Source: Zeaxanthinibacter enoshimensis (GTDB lineage Bacteria > Bacteroidota > Bacteroidia > Flavobacteriales > Flavobacteriaceae). From it: a stretch of DNA of 64,000 nt. The DNA lies in the NCBI RefSeq assembly GCF_004362865.1, contig NZ_SNYI01000003.1:248001-312000 (forward strand), written 5' to 3'. The position numbers and the translations under genes were made by a program. This document shows, one piece after another, positions 24,690-34,565 of this stretch (its first letter is position 1; every line of letters begins with the position of its first letter). The notes under the pieces were generated by a model. That model was not told the origin of the DNA. It made no database searches and was given only the letters and a program-made list of their open reading frames with translations.

Positions 24690-24755
24690 AGGAAATGTGT
24701 TAGCAAGGTTTAAAATAGCAAAAAAAATCGTAGCACTGCCAGCCGGGGCTTCCAC

Positions 24756-25610
24756 CTATGAGAAGATAACGGTTTTGTTATTGTAAACCATGGTTTTACG
24801 GGCGACATGTAGCTGAACCGCCCTGGAGAGGACCAGTTTTTCCAGGTCTCTTCCTTTTGTGATGAAATCACTTACGGTGTGCGCATGGGTGACGGGGATC
24901 ACGTCCTGGGCAATGATAGGCCCGGCATCCAGTTCTTCGGTGACGTAGTGACTGGTAGCCCCTATGATCTTAACGCCTCTTTCAAATGCGGCGTGATAGG
25001 GCTTAGCGCCTGCAAAGGCAGGAAGGAAAGAATGGTGGATGTTGATGATCCTGTGCGGGTACTCATCGATAAGCCTGGGGGAGACGATCTGCATGTACCG
25101 GGCCAGTACGATAAAATCCACCTTATGTTCTTTTAATAATCTTAATTGCTCTTCTTCAGCCTTTTCTTTTTTACCCTTTTGGACGGGAACGTGGAAGAAA
25201 GGTACAGAGAACTGATCGGCTATGGTCTGCAGGTCCGGGTGGTTACTCAGTATAAAAGGTAGTTCTACCGCCAGCTCCCCTGCGTGGTACCTGCTCAGCA
25301 GGTCATAGAGACAGTGGTTGTATTTGGAGACAAAGAGTGCCATCCTGGGTTTGCTTCCCGTCCAGTGTATATTCCAGGCCATATTATATGGATGAGCAAG
25401 CTCCGAGGCAACCCTGGATTCAAACTCATCCCGGTTAAAATTATCCCTGCCGTTAAAATCCGTTTCCAGTCGCATAAAGAAAACGCCGGCCTGCATATCT
25501 ACGTGCTGGTCCAGGTATGTGATATTTCCTCCCTCTTTATGTACAAGGCTGGTGACAGAACTGATGATGCCGGACTGGTCCGGGCAGTTGATGAGTAGTG
25601 TGGCTTTCAA
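24756..25610 (-). CDS. purU: Formyltetrahydrofolate deformylase
   Basis: 284 residues. Releases formate from 10-formyl-THF, balancing one-carbon pools and feeding formate to PurT. An ACT domain (residues 1-75, LLINCPDQSGIISSVTSLV) is followed by a formyltransferase-fold domain: FIVLARYMQIVSP, then the catalytic NIHHSFLPAFAGAKPY (about 192, Asn and His) and SHYVTEELDAGPIIAQ (about 222, catalytic Asp). Divergent from icmF. Confidence 0.95.
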   Translation of the reverse strand: MKATLLINCPDQSGIISSVTSLVHKEGGNITYLDQHVDMQAGVFFMRLETDFNGRDNFNRDEFESRVASELAHPYNMAWNIHWTGSKPRMALFVSKYNHCLYDLLSRYHAGELAVELPFILSNHPDLQTIADQFSVPFFHVPVQKGKKEKAEEEQLRLLKEHKVDFIVLARYMQIVSPRLIDEYPHRIINIHHSFLPAFAGAKPYHAAFERGVKIIGATSHYVTEELDAGPIIAQDVIPVTHAHTVSDFITKGRDLEKLVLSRAVQLHVARKTMVYNNKTVIFS

Positions 25611-25753
25611 AGTCTGGTCTTTAATCTCAATAAAATTAGAACTTTAGGCTGCGTAGCCCGGGTAAAACTTCATTTTTATAATATTCTAAAGATATCATTA
25701 TAATTTTTGCGTTTTCCGTAAATTGCAGGTCTTAAAATGCCTATTCATTAGAG

Positions 25754-28700
25754 ATGGAACAACCCAAGGTTTATACCCCCAAGAATAAAGTAAGAATCGT
25801 TACTGCTGCGTCACTGTTTGACGGGCACGATGCCGCTATCAATATCATGCGCAGGATCATCCAATCTACCGGTGTGGAAGTGATCCACCTGGGCCATGAC
25901 CGATCGGTGGCCGAAGTGGTCGATTGCGCCATACAGGAAGACGCCCATGCTATCGCGATGACCTCTTACCAGGGTGGACATAACGAGTATTTCAAATATA
26001 TGCACGACCTGCTCAAGGAAAAGGGTGCAGGACACATCAAGATCTTCGGTGGTGGTGGCGGAGTTATCCTGCCCAAGGAGATCGAAGAATTGATGGAGTA
26101 CGGGATCACCCGTATCTATTCTCCCGATGACGGCCGAACCATGGGCCTGCAGGGAATGATCAACGACCTGGTGCAGCAGAGTGACTATGCTACTCCACCC
26201 CTGGAGCTTAATGGAGAAGCGTCTCTCCCGGAGCTACTTAAAGAAAAAGAACCGGGGACCCTGGCCCGGTTGATCAGTCTCGCTGAAAACCGCCCGGCTG
26301 ATTTTGAAAAAGAATTTGCGAAAGTGAAGACAGGGGATAAGACCATCCCGGTGCTAGGAATTACAGGTACAGGGGGTGCAGGAAAATCCAGCCTTGTCGA
26401 TGAACTGGTACGCCGTTTCCTTGCAGATTTTCCAGGGAAGACCCTGGGCATCATATCGGTTGACCCCTCCAAAAGAAAGACAGGCGGGGCATTACTGGGA
26501 GACCGGATCCGTATGAATGCCATCAGTGACGAGCGGGTGTATATGCGTTCGTTGGCCACCCGGCAGTCTAACCTGGCCCTGTCCAAACATATACAGGAAG
26601 CCATTGATGTGCTGAAGGCGGCCGATTTTGACCTGATCATCCTGGAAACATCCGGGATAGGGCAGTCCGATACGGAGATCGTGGAACACAGTGATCTTTC
26701 CCTCTACGTGATGACGCCCGAATTTGGTGCGGCCACCCAGCTTGAGAAAATTGATATGCTCGATTTTGCAGACCTGGTTGCTATCAACAAATTTGATAAG
26801 CGGGGAGCACAGGATGCCCTACGCGATGTCAAGAAACAGTATATGCGCAACCACAACCTCTGGGATGTGGACCAGGAAGACCTTCCTATTTACGGAACTG
26901 TTGCTTCCCAGTTCAACGACCCGGGGATGAACCGCCTCTATCAGGCCATCATCGCGGCGGTAAAAGATAAAACCGGGGCAGAACTCGATTCTAAATTCAG
27001 GGCTGAACACGAAATGGCGGAAAAGATGTTCGTGATCCCGCCTGCACGTACCCGATACCTTTCCGAAGTGTCCGAAGGGATCAGGGCTTACGATGAAAAA
27101 GCGGTTTCCCAGTCTGATGTCGCCCAGAAATTATATGCCATCTACACCACTTTGCAGGGAGCAACCAATAATGCTTACACCTTGGGTGAACATGGTATTC
27201 AGAATGAGGGGGATGTTGCAAAGAACAAGGAAGAACTGGCAGACCTGCTCGAAAAGGAATTTAAGAAGACGTTTAAAGAGCTGGATCCCCATCACTGGGA
27301 AAGTATCCGTGGCTGGGAAGACCTGCAACAGAAATACAAAGCCCCGGAATATAAATTCAAAGTAAGGGGGAAAGAGATCAGGATAGAAACCCATACCACT
27401 TCGCTTTCACAGCTGCAGATCCCGAAAGTGGCACTCCCGGGCTATAAGGCATGGGGTGATATCCTTAAATGGACACTGCAGGAAAATGTCCCGGGGCAAT
27501 TTCCTTACACTGCCGGGCTGTATCCCTTTAAGCGCACTGGTGAAGACCCTACCCGGATGTTTGCCGGGGAAGGGGGACCGGAACGTACCAACCGGCGTTT
27601 CCACTATGTGAGTATGGATATGCCGGCCAAGCGACTGTCAACAGCCTTTGACTCGGTTACCCTCTATGGGAATGACCCGGCCCACAGGCCTGATATCTAC
27701 GGGAAGATCGGGAATGCTGGGGTGTCTATCTGTTGCCTGGACGATGCGAAGAAATTATATTCGGGCTTTGACCTGAGCGACCCGATGACCTCGGTGAGTA
27801 TGACCATTAACGGGCCCGCCCCGATGGTGCTCGGATTCTTCCTGAATGCAGCCATCGACCAGAATTGTGAGAAATATATCAGGGAAAAAGGACTGGAGGA
27901 AAAAGTCGAGGCTAAGATCACCGAGATCTATAAAGGAAGGGAATCCCTGAGACCAAAATACCACGGTAAGATCCCTGAAGAACATAACGGTCTGGGACTC
28001 ATGTTACTCGGGGTAACCGGGGACCAGGTGCTGCCGGCCGAGGTGTACAATGATCTGAAAGAGAAGACCCTGCAACAGGTCAGGGGAACCGTACAGGCTG
28101 ACATCCTCAAGGAAGACCAGGCCCAGAACACTTGTATCTTTTCAACAGAGTTTGCTATCCGCCTGATGGGGGATGTGCAGGAATACTTTATCCAGAATAA
28201 GGTCCGTAATTTCTATTCGGTTTCCATTTCCGGATACCATATCGCAGAAGCAGGTGCCAACCCGATCACCCAGCTGGCCTTTACCCTGTCTAACGGGCTC
28301 ACCTACGTAGAGTATTACCTAAGCAGGGGAATGGACATCAATAAATTCGGGCCTAACCTGTCATTCTTCTTTTCCAACGGTATTGACCCGGAATACGCCG
28401 TCATCGGCCGTGTGGCAAGGCGGATCTGGGCAAAGGCCATGCGCGATATCTACGGGGCGGATCCCCGTGCCCAGATGTTAAAATACCATATCCAGACCTC
28501 GGGAAGAAGCCTCCATGCCCAGGAGATCGATTTTAATGATATCAGGACCACCCTACAGGCCCTGTATGCCATTTATGATAACTGCAATTCCCTGCACACC
28601 AATGCCTATGATGAGGCTATCACGACCCCAACAGAAGAATCTGTGCGGAGGGCGATGGCTATCCAATTGATCATCAACAAGGAGCTGGGACTGGCCAAAA

Positions 28701-29182
28701 ATGAAAACCCATTACAGGGATCTTTCATCATAGAGACCCTGACAGACCTGGTAGAAGAGGCAGTGCTGGCAGAATTTGACCGTATAACGGAGAGGGGAGG
28801 GGTCCTCGGGGCCATGGAAACCATGTACCAGAGAACCAAGATCCAGGAGGAAAGCCTGCATTATGAAACCCTGAAACATTCAGGGGAATACCCTATCATC
28901 GGCGTAAATACTTTCCTGAGTTCCAAAGGGTCTCCGACAGTCCTTCCCGCCGAGGTGATCCGGGCGACCGAAGAAGAAAAGAAGGTGCAGATCAGTACCA
29001 AGGAACAGCTTCACAAGATGTACGAAGATTCTGCGGAAGAACAGTTACGACTGTTACAGGATACAGCTGTCCGCAACGAGAACATCTTTGAACAGCTGAT
29101 GGAAGCGACCAAATTCTGTTCCCTGGGCCAGATCACCAAAGCCTTGTTCAATGTAGGGGGGCAGTACAGGAGGAACATGTAG
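25754..29182 (+). CDS. icmF: Fused isobutyryl-CoA mutase (B12 domain - GTPase chaperone - mutase)
   Basis: 1142 residues. Domain order: cobalamin-binding domain (about 10-145; [14 protein letters not shown] carries the Co-coordinating His), MeaB-type G-protein chaperone (about 195-420; Walker [27 protein letters not shown]) and the TIM-barrel acyl-CoA mutase domain (about 540-1120). This is the IcmF arrangement. At the place of the methylmalonyl-CoA mutase Tyr that selects substrate, the sequence reads YPFKR with Phe at about residue 592, as in IcmF. It interconverts isobutyryl-CoA and n-butyryl-CoA (possibly other branched acyl-CoAs). Own transcription unit with a terminator at 29215. Confidence 0.95.
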   Translation: MEQPKVYTPKNKVRIVTAASLFDGHDAAINIMRRIIQSTGVEVIHLGHDRSVAEVVDCAIQEDAHAIAMTSYQGGHNEYFKYMHDLLKEKGAGHIKIFGGGGGVILPKEIEELMEYGITRIYSPDDGRTMGLQGMINDLVQQSDYATPPLELNGEASLPELLKEKEPGTLARLISLAENRPADFEKEFAKVKTGDKTIPVLGITGTGGAGKSSLVDELVRRFLADFPGKTLGIISVDPSKRKTGGALLGDRIRMNAISDERVYMRSLATRQSNLALSKHIQEAIDVLKAADFDLIILETSGIGQSDTEIVEHSDLSLYVMTPEFGAATQLEKIDMLDFADLVAINKFDKRGAQDALRDVKKQYMRNHNLWDVDQEDLPIYGTVASQFNDPGMNRLYQAIIAAVKDKTGAELDSKFRAEHEMAEKMFVIPPARTRYLSEVSEGIRAYDEKAVSQSDVAQKLYAIYTTLQGATNNAYTLGEHGIQNEGDVAKNKEELADLLEKEFKKTFKELDPHHWESIRGWEDLQQKYKAPEYKFKVRGKEIRIETHTTSLSQLQIPKVALPGYKAWGDILKWTLQENVPGQFPYTAGLYPFKRTGEDPTRMFAGEGGPERTNRRFHYVSMDMPAKRLSTAFDSVTLYGNDPAHRPDIYGKIGNAGVSICCLDDAKKLYSGFDLSDPMTSVSMTINGPAPMVLGFFLNAAIDQNCEKYIREKGLEEKVEAKITEIYKGRESLRPKYHGKIPEEHNGLGLMLLGVTGDQVLPAEVYNDLKEKTLQQVRGTVQADILKEDQAQNTCIFSTEFAIRLMGDVQEYFIQNKVRNFYSVSISGYHIAEAGANPITQLAFTLSNGLTYVEYYLSRGMDINKFGPNLSFFFSNGIDPEYAVIGRVARRIWAKAMRDIYGADPRAQMLKYHIQTSGRSLHAQEIDFNDIRTTLQALYAIYDNCNSLHTNAYDEAITTPTEESVRRAMAIQLIINKELGLAKNENPLQGSFIIETLTDLVEEAVLAEFDRITERGGVLGAMETMYQRTKIQEESLHYETLKHSGEYPIIGVNTFLSSKGSPTVLPAEVIRATEEEKKVQISTKEQLHKMYEDSAEEQLRLLQDTAVRNENIFEQLMEATKFCSLGQITKALFNVGGQYRRNM

Positions 29183-29214
29183 TTCCGGCTCATTATCCAG
29201 GGCTTAAAAATAAG

Positions 29215-29257
29215 AAACCCAGCCACTGTTCATTACAGACCGGCTGGGTTTTGTTTT
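29215..29257 (+). terminator. Terminator of icmF
   Basis: AAACCCAGCC (29215-29224) pairs with GGCTGGGTTT (29242-29251); the loop contains CTGT/ACAG. Followed by TGTTTT. Confidence 0.8.
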
Positions 29258-29276
29258 CCAGGTATAATACTATTTT

Positions 29277-29708
29277 TTAATACAGGTAGTCATTGAAACC
29301 CCAGGATCCGCTGGAGCCTGCAGGGCCAATAGACTTTCTCCATTTTTTAAAGGAACGCCGGAAACTCCGGATCTCCTTCCGTAACAGGTTCAGGTATTCT
29401 TTTTCTTTCACCCCGTCCTTTTCCAGGCCGTTGCAATAGGAAAGTATATTGCGGGTCATTATGTTGATAAAGCGGGCGCTTTTCCTGCGCACTGCAAGAG
29501 AATTGGAAGATTCTGCCCTGGCGATCTGCTGTGGGATCAGGATGGCATCGGTCAGGATCGCATCGGCCATAATATCCCTTAAACTGTTAGACTGGTATAG
29601 GTGGAGAAGATCTTTATTCGAGACATAAGAAGCCAGCTCCCTGCTCATAATGCAGAGTTCCAGCGCTTTCCGGTAAACCGGTACGGATCGTAAATTGTTG
29701 TAAGACAT
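29277..29708 (-). CDS. Four-helix-bundle protein (S23/IVP-like)
   Basis: 143 residues from the ATG at 29708 (MSYNNLRSVPVYRKALELC). All-helical. The N-terminal VYRKALELCIMSRELASY, central MADAILTDAILIPQQIARAES and the following MTRNILSYCNGLE follow the layout of the 23S rRNA intervening-sequence protein family. The basic C-terminus (FRRSFKKWRKSIG) and GS-rich tail are unusual. Function unknown. Divergent from the Lrp-type regulator. Confidence 0.55.
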   Translation of the reverse strand: MSYNNLRSVPVYRKALELCIMSRELASYVSNKDLLHLYQSNSLRDIMADAILTDAILIPQQIARAESSNSLAVRRKSARFINIMTRNILSYCNGLEKDGVKEKEYLNLLRKEIRSFRRSFKKWRKSIGPAGSSGSWGFNDYLY

Positions 29709-29825
29709 TTTTTTCAGAGCAATTAGCATATTAAAATTACCATCAAAATCGCAATATTATCTTTTCAATCAAAAGAGAATTTGTATTTTAGACATATAAT
29801 TAAAGATTTTTTATACCTAAAAGTT

Positions 29826-30278
29826 TTGAATATACGAATTGATGACCTGAACTGGGGAATACTGCAATGTTTGCAGGAGAACTCGCGCGAATCTTTCGCC
29901 AGTATCGGGCGTAAAGTAGGGCTGACACCCCCGGCCGTAGCCGAACGCATCAAGAAGATGGAAGACCTTGGGATTGTTGAAGGGTACCGGGCTAAGATCT
30001 CCCATATTCATGCGGGTTACCAATTAAAAGCGATCATTACCCTGAGGGCCTTTATGGGAAAACTGAAACCTTTCCTGGACATGGTGAAATCTATGGAAGA
30101 GGTCATCAATTGCTACCGCATAACCGGCAATGAAAATATTATCATGGAGGTGGTATTGAAAGACCAGTTTCACCTTGAAAAATTTATCGACAAACTGATC
30201 CAGTACGGCGAAACCCGGACACATATCATCTTATCGGATGTCGTTTCCCAAGCTCCCATCCTGAAAAAAGCTCGTTAA
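29826..30278 (+). CDS. Lrp/AsnC-family transcriptional regulator (TTG start)
   Basis: 150 residues, the standard Lrp length, starting from TTG at 29826 (NIRIDDLNWGILQCLQ). The frame stays open upstream to 29781 but has no ATG. The helix-turn-helix is seen at about 14-55 (NSRESFASIGRKVGLTPPAVAERIKKMEDLGIV, split here as the recognition part GLTPPAVAERIKKME). The C-terminal RAM/ligand domain contains YRITGNENIIMEVVLKD. Regulates amino-acid-related genes in its family; the target here is not known. Confidence 0.88.
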   Translation: MNIRIDDLNWGILQCLQENSRESFASIGRKVGLTPPAVAERIKKMEDLGIVEGYRAKISHIHAGYQLKAIITLRAFMGKLKPFLDMVKSMEEVINCYRITGNENIIMEVVLKDQFHLEKFIDKLIQYGETRTHIILSDVVSQAPILKKAR

Positions 30279-30449
30279 CGAAACCGGCGCAAATTTTTGG
30301 AAAGTTCAGCTGCCTTAATTTCCCGCAGAACTGTAGTGCTATTGAATTATTATGTACTTTTCTATAGAAATTGGATAGCAAAGCCCGGCAATTTCCCGGG
30401 TCAGCATATCTGTCCGGGATTTTGGCCGGATTTTTGATGAATGCATTTT

Positions 30450-31871
30450 ATGAAGCAAACCATACTATTCACCTTCCTTTTAGCTTTTTTGTCCATTCAG
30501 CCCGGTATGGGTCAAACCGCCAGTATTAAGAAAGGGGTCATTACGGATTCTATTCCTGTTGGCTCAGAAGGTACAGAGTCTATGGCTGTTTTCCTGCCAA
30601 GGGATTTCACCATGGAGAAACAATGGCCCGTACTGTTCATCTTCGAAAAAGAAGGAAGGGGAAGGCAGGCCATCGGGATGTTCCAGGAAGCAGCGGAAAA
30701 GGAGGGGTTTATCCTCGCAGCATCTAACAACGTGCACGACAGCATTGCTATCGCCCGGAATATACTGCTCACCAACCGCATGATTGATCAATTGACCGGC
30801 ATTTTACCCGTAAACCCCAAAAGGATGTATACCGGGGGATTTGGCACAGGGGGTCAGCTGGCTTCCCTGGTTCCGGTATTCCTGCCTAAACTTGCCGGAA
30901 CAATAGTATGTGGAGCGGCTTTGCCCACCTTGGAGGTACTCAATGACAAAAAACCATTTTATTTCATAGGAATCGTTGGCAAACGGGATTTTAATTACCC
31001 GGCACTCCGGAAGACCATGGATGAACTGGACCGGAAGAAATTCCCTAACCACTTGTATGTCTTTGACGGGGGTAATGAATGGCCCCCAAAGCCTTACCTG
31101 GAAAAAGCTTTCCAACTGTTGACCGTCCAGGCAATGGAAGACGGTATAATTCCGCGGGATGAATCTTTCCTGCGCCAGAGCTATGACTACCAGCTTATCG
31201 AGATAAGACAGCAATTGCAACAGAACCAATTACTGAATGCCTACAGCCAAATGGAGGACCTGACACAGGCGTATGGTAAACTGATAGAAATGGATTCGCT
31301 TAAAGATGAGACCAGGCGCCTGAAGAAGGATTCCCGGTACCGTGCCCAGCGCAGGGAAGAGAAGAACACCTTCTTCCAGGAGACCTTAAGGCGGGAAGAT
31401 TATGAATTTTACCTCGAAGAAGATATTGCCACCTACAACTATAATAACCTAGGCTGGTGGAAATTCCAGATGGAGACCCTGGATAAGCTGGAACAGAAAG
31501 ATTCCGATCAATCCAGGGACATGGCGGCAAGACTACGGGGTTACATCAATGCGTATATCGAAGATTATATCATGATCGTAAGCAGGGAGGAAAATGTAGA
31601 TGAAGAGGCTTTACTCTTATTGCAGATGCTGAAGACGATCACTGAACCCGGTGATCCGCAGTATTACCTTGCTGTGATTTCCCAGAGTGCGAAACTGGAT
31701 GATTACGGGACCGCCTTGTTTTACCTGGAAGAGCTGCTGAAGACCGGTTACCGTGAGAAAGAGGTGCTTTACAATTTAGAGCATACAGCCTTGCTCAGGA
31801 TCACGCCGGAATTCAACCGTATCATTGCTGAATACTTTAAGGACGCCCGTTACGAGATCATTGAAGAATAA
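30450..31871 (+). CDS. Secreted alpha/beta-hydrolase-like protein lacking the nucleophile serine
   Basis: 473 residues with signal peptide MKQTILFTFLLAFLSIQPGMGQ (start 30450; a second ATG lies 9 bases earlier). Residues 40-230 look like an esterase/feruloyl-esterase fold: AVFLPRDF, WPVLFIFEKEGRGRQAIGMF, GFILAASNN. The nucleophile elbow, expected GFSxGG, reads GGFGTGG (about 131-136), with Gly in the Ser position, so it is probably not an active serine hydrolase. The C-terminal half (240-473) is helical and charged with tetratricopeptide-like spacing. Its 3' end overlaps the convergent DJ-1-like gene by 14 bases. Confidence 0.65.
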   Translation: MKQTILFTFLLAFLSIQPGMGQTASIKKGVITDSIPVGSEGTESMAVFLPRDFTMEKQWPVLFIFEKEGRGRQAIGMFQEAAEKEGFILAASNNVHDSIAIARNILLTNRMIDQLTGILPVNPKRMYTGGFGTGGQLASLVPVFLPKLAGTIVCGAALPTLEVLNDKKPFYFIGIVGKRDFNYPALRKTMDELDRKKFPNHLYVFDGGNEWPPKPYLEKAFQLLTVQAMEDGIIPRDESFLRQSYDYQLIEIRQQLQQNQLLNAYSQMEDLTQAYGKLIEMDSLKDETRRLKKDSRYRAQRREEKNTFFQETLRREDYEFYLEEDIATYNYNNLGWWKFQMETLDKLEQKDSDQSRDMAARLRGYINAYIEDYIMIVSREENVDEEALLLLQMLKTITEPGDPQYYLAVISQSAKLDDYGTALFYLEELLKTGYREKEVLYNLEHTALLRITPEFNRIIAEYFKDARYEIIEE

Positions 31872-32595
31872 GGTGGGGTACCTTTTTCAGGTTCCAGTCG
31901 ATCACCAGGCCCCCGGCAAGCGAGCGGGCGATCTCGGGACCGTAGAGCCTCTCGCAGAGGTACAGGGCGGCATCAAAACTCCGGGCCCCACCCGCGGAAG
32001 TGATATATTTCCCGTCATGTACAAATAAAACACTGTCTCTTACATCTAATTGGGGAAATTTTTCCCTGTAGGTGTCTATATCCGAAGGGAAAGTGGTAGA
32101 CACTTTATCGTCCAGCAGCCCGGCCGCGGCGAGAACAAAGGCACCATCACAGTGCGAGGTTATATACTGCGCTTCTTTATCGACCTGCCTAACAAAATTC
32201 AGCATTACAGTGTCTTTCAGGTCAGAGTCCAGGTGATGTTCCGCACTGGGAATCACCAGGATGTCTATCCTGGGCAGCTCATCCTTGGTGTAATCAAAAT
32301 CCGGTAAGAGTCGAATTCCTTCAAAAGTAGTTATGGGGTTACGGGTATTGGCGAGCAGGAAAGTATTCATGGGCCTGATCCCTTCCCGGTACTTGGTATG
32401 TTGAAATATATCGAAGGGAGCGGTGAGTTCGGTATTATAAGTCCCATCCATCACCAGGAAGGCAACGTTGTAGTTATCCGGGTCGATTTTCGGGAATGTT
32501 CCTTCAGCCGGTTCCGCAACAGCTTCCCGGCAGGCTGCCGGGCCTAATAACAGGATCAGTATTAAAGGGAAGATAGGCAGTAGACGTATTTTCAT
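31858..32595 (-). CDS. DJ-1/PfpI-family lipoprotein
   Basis: 245 residues. Lipobox LLGPAAC, lipidated Cys at about 22. The remainder is a class I glutamine-amidotransferase-like (DJ-1/PfpI) domain: YNVAFLVMDGTYNTELTAP, then the nucleophile elbow SHCDGAFVLAAAGLLD with Cys at about 149, and TSAGGARSFDAALYL. Family members are chaperones, deglycases or the ligand domain of AraC-type regulators; no regulator domain is present here. Periplasmic or outer-membrane attached by prediction. Confidence 0.82.
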   Translation of the reverse strand: MKIRLLPIFPLILILLLGPAACREAVAEPAEGTFPKIDPDNYNVAFLVMDGTYNTELTAPFDIFQHTKYREGIRPMNTFLLANTRNPITTFEGIRLLPDFDYTKDELPRIDILVIPSAEHHLDSDLKDTVMLNFVRQVDKEAQYITSHCDGAFVLAAAGLLDDKVSTTFPSDIDTYREKFPQLDVRDSVLFVHDGKYITSAGGARSFDAALYLCERLYGPEIARSLAGGLVIDWNLKKVPHLILQ

Positions 32596-32689
32596 TGTTG
32601 CTCTTTAAATTATTAAAGGTATTCAATTTGCATTATTCTTCACCTTGCTGCTCCGCGGTGGTTATTGTAATTTAGCCAAAATTACGAGC

Positions 32690-33340
32690 ATGAAGAAAGC
32701 AGTTTTTGTATTCCTGTGTATCCTCCTGGGTGCCTCCGCCTGTAAAGAGGGAAAAAAATATCATGAGGCTCCCGCGGTTACCCGGGAAACGGCTGACAGC
32801 CCGGAGGAGGAAATTTTACTGTTTCAACAGGAGATGAACCAACAGTTCCGGGATCCGGAGACATCACCGCTACCGGATCGTTACCGCGCAGACTTTGAAG
32901 CACTTGATTTTTATGAACCGGATACGAATTTCAGGGTATTCGCCCGCCTGGAGCGAACACCCGACGCCATGCCTTTTTCCATGCCCACTACTACGGACCG
33001 CCTGGCGTTAGAAGTCGTCTACGGGATTGCCTATTTTGAATTGGACGGGGAACCTTACCAATTAGAGGTTTACCAGGAAGCCGGGCCCGGAGATGAAGCG
33101 GATACGTCCTACTTATTTCTCCCTTTTACGGATCTGACCAATGGGGAAGAGACCTATAGCGGTGGACGATACCTTGACCTCGATATCCCGGAAGGAGACA
33201 GTTTGCTCATCGATTTTAACAAGGCGTATAATCCGTACTGTGTCTACAACAAGAAATATTCCTGCCCCATTGTCCCGAAGGTAAACCACCTGGACAAGGC
33301 GATCCGGGCCGGGATCAGGGATTTTAGGCCAGAAAAGTAA
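32690..33340 (+). CDS. DUF1684 lipoprotein
   Basis: 216 residues from the ATG at 32690 (MKKAVFVFLCILLGASAC; the in-frame ATG at 32645 adds 15 residues before the signal peptide). Lipobox GASAC. The DUF1684 core is plain: YLFLPFTDLTNGEETYSGGRYLDL (seen as two adjacent blocks), IDFNKAYNPYCVYN, YSCPIVPKVNHLDKAIRAG. Function unknown. Divergent from the DJ-1-like gene. Confidence 0.85.
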   Translation: MKKAVFVFLCILLGASACKEGKKYHEAPAVTRETADSPEEEILLFQQEMNQQFRDPETSPLPDRYRADFEALDFYEPDTNFRVFARLERTPDAMPFSMPTTTDRLALEVVYGIAYFELDGEPYQLEVYQEAGPGDEADTSYLFLPFTDLTNGEETYSGGRYLDLDIPEGDSLLIDFNKAYNPYCVYNKKYSCPIVPKVNHLDKAIRAGIRDFRPEK

Positions 33341-33399
33341 AGGCCCGGGCTATTGAGTACCCAGACCTTTACAAACCAAAACCAAACTAAAGCAAAATC

Positions 33400-34455
33400 T
33401 TAAAATCCATAGACTGCTGCAACCACGAAGGATGCCAGGTTATCCATGGGCTGGCCGTCCGAATCCAGGAAAGCGTCGTCAGAAGCGCTGTCCAGTCTTA
33501 GTTCCGGTTTAATGATGAGGTCGCCGATAGTAGCGCTTCCCGTAAGGGTCAGTGCCAGGACACTGCTGTCTGCAACCCCCGTACCAATAGCGCCGAAGTT
33601 CTCAGTTTCTGCGAAATATTCGCCCCGGAGTCCAATAGTGAAATTTTCCGAGGTCTGGTATTGTGGATATAATGCGACACCTGCAAATCCGGTATCGTCT
33701 GCGCCGTCAAAATAGGCTGCATTGATCCCCAGGTAAAAGCTCTCGCTCAGGTCAAACCCGCCGGTATAATCGATCTCGAAAGCCCCGTCATCAGCAAGGA
33801 AATTCAGGAATTGCCCGCTGTAGCCCAATTGTGCACCATAGGCATATTTGCCGTTTGGATTAAATTCGGTCAGGTCTGTGGGGTTCATAACCGCCAGCAT
33901 CAGGGACCAGTCGCTTCCCAGGTCAAAATCAGCCTTTAATCCGGTGTGGCTGAACGGGCCATAGGAAAACAGGTAAGAGGTGCTGTAATTAAAATTGGCT
34001 ACCGGGGAGATGACCTCGTAACCCAGGAAGGTATTAAAGTTACCGAAGGTCAGGGTCACATGGTCGCTCACATTCCAGTAAACATATAGTTGGTTAACTA
34101 TGTTCCCTGTCAGGGAGTACATCGGGGAAGCAAATATGGCATCGGTACCCCTTGGGCCGAAAACCAGGTCTCCTACAAATCCGACCTTTTCTCCCTCGTA
34201 ACTCGCGATGACATTGGCCATCCCCAGGGCAAAGCCCGGAAGGTTGGCAAAAGAACTGCCGGGAGCCGAATAATTGGCGCCCGAATTGGCGCTGTTAAGG
34301 TTAGCCCTGTAATAGGCGTCAATAGAGCCACTCAGTTTAAATTTAGGAGTACTTTCCGCTGTTTCAGCCTCCTGGGCAAACCCGAGGGTCATCCCGCTGA
34401 GGAATAGAGAAAACAGTAATTTTTTTACGTACTTTGTATTTAAGATCGTTTTCAT
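33400..34455 (-). CDS. Outer-membrane beta-barrel (porin-like), last gene of the ammonium operon
   Basis: 351 residues. Signal peptide ends near LGFAQ (about 28). The mature protein alternates polar and aromatic/hydrophobic residues in short strands (FKLSGSIDAYYRANL, VGFVGDLVFGPRG, VTLTFGNFNTFLGYEVI) and ends in Phe (VVAAVYGF), a typical outer-membrane barrel end. It resembles the large flavobacterial porin/OMP family. Position downstream of amt and PII, 111 bases after amt with a hairpin between, suggests nitrogen-regulated expression and passage of nitrogen compounds across the outer membrane; inferred. Confidence 0.8.
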   Translation of the reverse strand: MKTILNTKYVKKLLFSLFLSGMTLGFAQEAETAESTPKFKLSGSIDAYYRANLNSANSGANYSAPGSSFANLPGFALGMANVIASYEGEKVGFVGDLVFGPRGTDAIFASPMYSLTGNIVNQLYVYWNVSDHVTLTFGNFNTFLGYEVISPVANFNYSTSYLFSYGPFSHTGLKADFDLGSDWSLMLAVMNPTDLTEFNPNGKYAYGAQLGYSGQFLNFLADDGAFEIDYTGGFDLSESFYLGINAAYFDGADDTGFAGVALYPQYQTSENFTIGLRGEYFAETENFGAIGTGVADSSVLALTLTGSATIGDLIIKPELRLDSASDDAFLDSDGQPMDNLASFVVAAVYGF

Positions 34456-34522
34456 AATTCAATGATTTAGTTCCTTTTCCGAGGATTTTTTGTTGTTGAA
34501 ATTTTATTGGATTCGATTGTTT

Positions 34523-34550
34523 AACGGAGCGTTCTGCCAAACGCTCCGTT
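34523..34550. terminator. Hairpin between amt and the porin gene
   Basis: AACGGAGCGTT (34523-34533) and AACGCTCCGTT (34540-34550), a perfect 11-base stem with a 6-base loop. The T-run is strong on the plus strand and weak on the minus strand where the genes lie, so it may attenuate or stabilise the message rather than end it. Confidence 0.55.
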
Positions 34551-34565
34551 TTCTTTTATTAGTTG

